A DNA stretch of 14,738 nt from an uncultured Rhodospirillaceae bacterium (GTDB lineage: Bacteria > Pseudomonadota > Alphaproteobacteria > Rhodospirillales > Casp-alpha2). The notes beneath the pieces are model-generated. The model was not told the DNA's origin. It was given only the letters and a program-made list of their open reading frames with translations, and did no database searches. Positions within the stretch are counted from its first letter, which is position 1, and every line of letters starts with the position of its first letter. This document shows positions 13,309-14,738 of this stretch, piece after piece. The position numbers were made by a program, and so were the translations under genes. The stretch is taken from positions 1 through 14,738 of the forward strand of contig CAJWVP010000024.1 in assembly GCA_913048145.1 (NCBI GenBank), written 5' to 3'.

Positions 13309-14114
13309 TTCTTATTATCTCCCTTGGCGCCGCGCCGTGGCTTACAGCCTGCACGAATGGCCGTTATACCCTCGATCAGAGCCTGCTGATAGACCCACAG
13401 ATCACCGGCATAGCACAACACATCGTAGCCCTTCTTGTAGAGGGCAATGCAACCGGCTGGGTCGCCAGCTAAACGCCCCAAGGCCTTACCATGTTTCTTC
13501 GCGGCCCTTTCGACGGCGCGACAGGCCTTGAGAAATTCAGGATGGTCAAATTGCCCATTGATACCCAGCGAGCAACTCAAATCGAAGTGCCCAATCCACA
13601 GGCAATCAACGCCCTTAACCGCGGCGATGGCGTCAATGTTTTTGATCCCTTCCTCGGTCTCAATAAGGGTAACGCAGGCGGTGCGGCGATTGGTAGCGGC
13701 TAAGACCTCGGCCGGGTCGCCGGGTTGATAGTGGTCATGGGCAATGGCCAACGCCACGCCTCGGCTACCTTCCGGCGGATATTTCATGCAGTCGATGATG
13801 TACTCAGCCTCCTCCTTCGAGGCGACCATGGGCAGGACTAGGCCATCAGCACCAATGTCCAACGCTCGGGCGATATGGTGGTACTCCTTAGATGGAGGAC
13901 GGACAAGGGCAGGAATACCGCCGACCCGGAGCCCAGCAATAGCGCGCTTGGTTTCCGAAATTCCAAAACCCGAATGCTCCATATCCAGAAATACGAAATC
14001 GCAGCCCGCCGACGCGATGATCTGGCCGACACCCGGCGAATTGAACTCGAAGATGGAATGGCCGACCTTCAGATTGTCGGACGCGAAAAGTCGTTTGAGA
14101 TTGACAGTCGCCAT
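13305..14114 (-). CDS. HpcH/HpaI-family class II aldolase (2-keto-3-deoxy acid aldolase-like)
   Basis: 269 residues from the ATG at 14114. The open frame continues upstream to 14345, but that extension (MDRRGHQLKM...) has no family similarity, overlaps the divergent gene and ignores the G-rich ribosome site, so I choose 14114. Family marks: FLDMEHSGF with Glu46-His47, Arg72 in VRPPS, LDIGADGLVLPMV (85-97), metal ligands Glu152 (LIETEEG) and Asp178 (WIGHFDLS). These enzymes use a divalent metal to cleave 2-keto-3-deoxy acids into pyruvate and an aldehyde, as do YfaU/RhmA and GarL, though some relatives are citramalyl-CoA lyases. The basic C-terminus (CKPRRGAKGDNKK) is dispensable-looking. Coupled by a 4-base overlap to the D-2-hydroxyacid dehydrogenase. 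This is the expected step after either dehydratase. Family firm, substrate inferred. Confidence 0.9.
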   Translation of the reverse strand: MATVNLKRLFASDNLKVGHSIFEFNSPGVGQIIASAGCDFVFLDMEHSGFGISETKRAIAGLRVGGIPALVRPPSKEYHHIARALDIGADGLVLPMVASKEEAEYIIDCMKYPPEGSRGVALAIAHDHYQPGDPAEVLAATNRRTACVTLIETEEGIKNIDAIAAVKGVDCLWIGHFDLSCSLGINGQFDHPEFLKACRAVERAAKKHGKALGRLAGDPAGCIALYKKGYDVLCYAGDLWVYQQALIEGITAIRAGCKPRRGAKGDNKK

Positions 14115-14228
14115 GGCGCCCCCCCCTGATCGATTTGATCTGATTATGATAATGTGAACCATACTACACACCATCCAGCGACAATAAGAAACGTCCATGT
14201 TCAATGACTTTCGAAGAGGAAATCCCGT
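14115..14228. promoter_or_regulatory. Divergent promoter region with poly-G tract and AT-rich box
   Basis: 114 bases between the aldolase operon (-) and the second dehydratase gene (+). It holds eight consecutive G on the (-) strand (14119-14126), four bases from the aldolase ATG and acting as its ribosome site. Next to it is an AT-rich stretch with repeated TGAT (14127-14150) and the palindrome ATTATGATAAT (14143-14153). The latter contains CATAAT on the (-) strand, a five-of-six -10 match, but without a good -35. Confidence 0.45.
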
Positions 14229-14738
14229 ATGCCGACCATCCAATCCGTCGAAGCGCGTCTGTTCGCCGTGCCCTTGGCCGAAGTGCTTTCCGACGCCAAA
14301 CATGGTGACCACACGCATTTTGAGCTGGTGACCGCGACGATCCAATTGAACGATGGGACGGAAGGCACGGGGTACACCTACACGGGCGGACGCGGCGGCC
14401 AGGCCATCCTGGCCATGATCCGTCAGGACCTGGGGCCGTTTCTAATCGGCCGCAAATCTACTGCTGTCGAAGAAACTTATGAAGAGCTGCAATGGCACAT
14501 TCATTACGTGGGCCGGGGTGGTATAGCGTCGTTCGCCATCTCGGCTTTGGATATCGCACTTTGGGACATTCGCGGCAAACAGATAGGCGAACCTCTTTGG
14601 AAAATGGCAGGCGGTACGTCGGATCGATGCAGGGCCTATTGCGGCGCGATCGACCTGAACTTCCCGCTGCAAAAACTCCTCGCCAATACCCAAAGCTATC
14701 TGGATGCCGGCTTCAACGCTGTGAAGATTAAAGTCGGG
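14229..14738 (+). CDS. Mandelate racemase-family dehydratase, N-terminal part (truncated by window)
   Basis: 170 residues are visible; the gene runs off the right edge. The start follows AGAGGAAA by about 9 bases. The capping domain begins MPTIQSVEARLFAVPLAEVLSD and includes LNDGTEGTGYTYTGGRGGQ (46-64) and HYVGRGGIASFAISALDIALWDIRG (92-116). The last visible residues are AVKIKVG, the KxK strand (Lys166, Lys168) that supplies the S-specific base in the mandelate racemase subgroup. This separates it from the dehydratase at 10925, which has KIW at that place. The N-terminal region is reminiscent of the L-talarate/galactarate dehydratase group; metal ligands and the His-Asp dyad lie outside the window. 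It is divergent from the aldolase operon, so shared control is likely. Family firm; activity a guess. Confidence 0.88.
   Translation, partial: MPTIQSVEARLFAVPLAEVLSDAKHGDHTHFELVTATIQLNDGTEGTGYTYTGGRGGQAILAMIRQDLGPFLIGRKSTAVEETYEELQWHIHYVGRGGIASFAISALDIALWDIRGKQIGEPLWKMAGGTSDRCRAYCGAIDLNFPLQKLLANTQSYLDAGFNAVKIKVG

Noticed and set aside
14115..14345. Upstream extension of the aldolase frame to 14345
   Set aside because: Extra 77 residues do not resemble the family and overlap the divergent dehydratase start; the ATG at 14114 fits the family N-terminus.
1..14738. Mobile element, prophage, CRISPR or defence system
   Set aside because: No transposase, integrase, direct-repeat array, restriction or toxin-antitoxin gene could be found; all genes are metabolic or transport.

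Overview
The window reads as a dense, GC-rich stretch of a proteobacterial chromosome. The family mix (Ldh-type dehydrogenase, PhyH dioxygenase, SDRs, HpcH/HpaI aldolase, mandelate-racemase-fold dehydratases, CoxM-like flavoprotein) is most familiar from Alphaproteobacteria with broad carbon-source use. That assignment is inference: there is no rRNA, tRNA or other phylogenetic marker. I see no mobile element, CRISPR array, tRNA or phage gene. No transcription regulator is encoded here, although several intergenic palindromes look like operators.

Layout: 1-406 (-) is the N-terminal part of a CoxM/XdhB-like FAD subunit that runs off the left edge. 583-3282 (+) is a tight operon of two 3-hydroxyisobutyrate-dehydrogenase-family reductases and a COG3618 amidohydrolase/lactonase. 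6105-3452 (-) is an operon of an Ldh-family oxidoreductase, an atypical extended SDR and a HAD hydrolase. 6228-7028 (+) is a lone phytanoyl-CoA-dioxygenase-like protein. 9368-7259 (-) is an operon of a classical SDR, a small EthD-like alpha/beta-barrel protein and an EamA/DMT transporter. 9450-12133 (+) holds a homoserine-dehydrogenase-like protein with a C-terminal SAF domain and a mandelate racemase/galactonate dehydratase-like enzyme. 14114-12268 (-) is an HpcH/HpaI aldolase coupled to a D-2-hydroxyacid dehydrogenase. 14229 to the right edge (+) is a second mandelate racemase-family enzyme, truncated by the window. No gap between genes exceeds about 230 bases.

Taken together this is a catabolic island for sugar acids or related hydroxy-acids. 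A chain of known family chemistry can be drawn: sugar oxidation (SDR or Ldh), lactone opening (COG3618), dehydration to a 2-keto-3-deoxy acid (mandelate-racemase family), retro-aldol cleavage to pyruvate plus an aldehyde (HpcH/HpaI), and reduction of the aldehyde or keto-acid (GarR-like and D-2-hydroxyacid dehydrogenases). The GarR-like reductase plus HpcH aldolase plus dehydratase resembles the galactarate/glucarate route through tartronate semialdehyde. The lactonase plus SDR plus dehydratase resembles the non-phosphorylative L-fucose/L-rhamnose route. The substrate cannot be decided from sequence alone. The SAF-domain protein, the EthD-like protein and the PhyH oxygenase do not fit either textbook route and are the most likely source of new chemistry.
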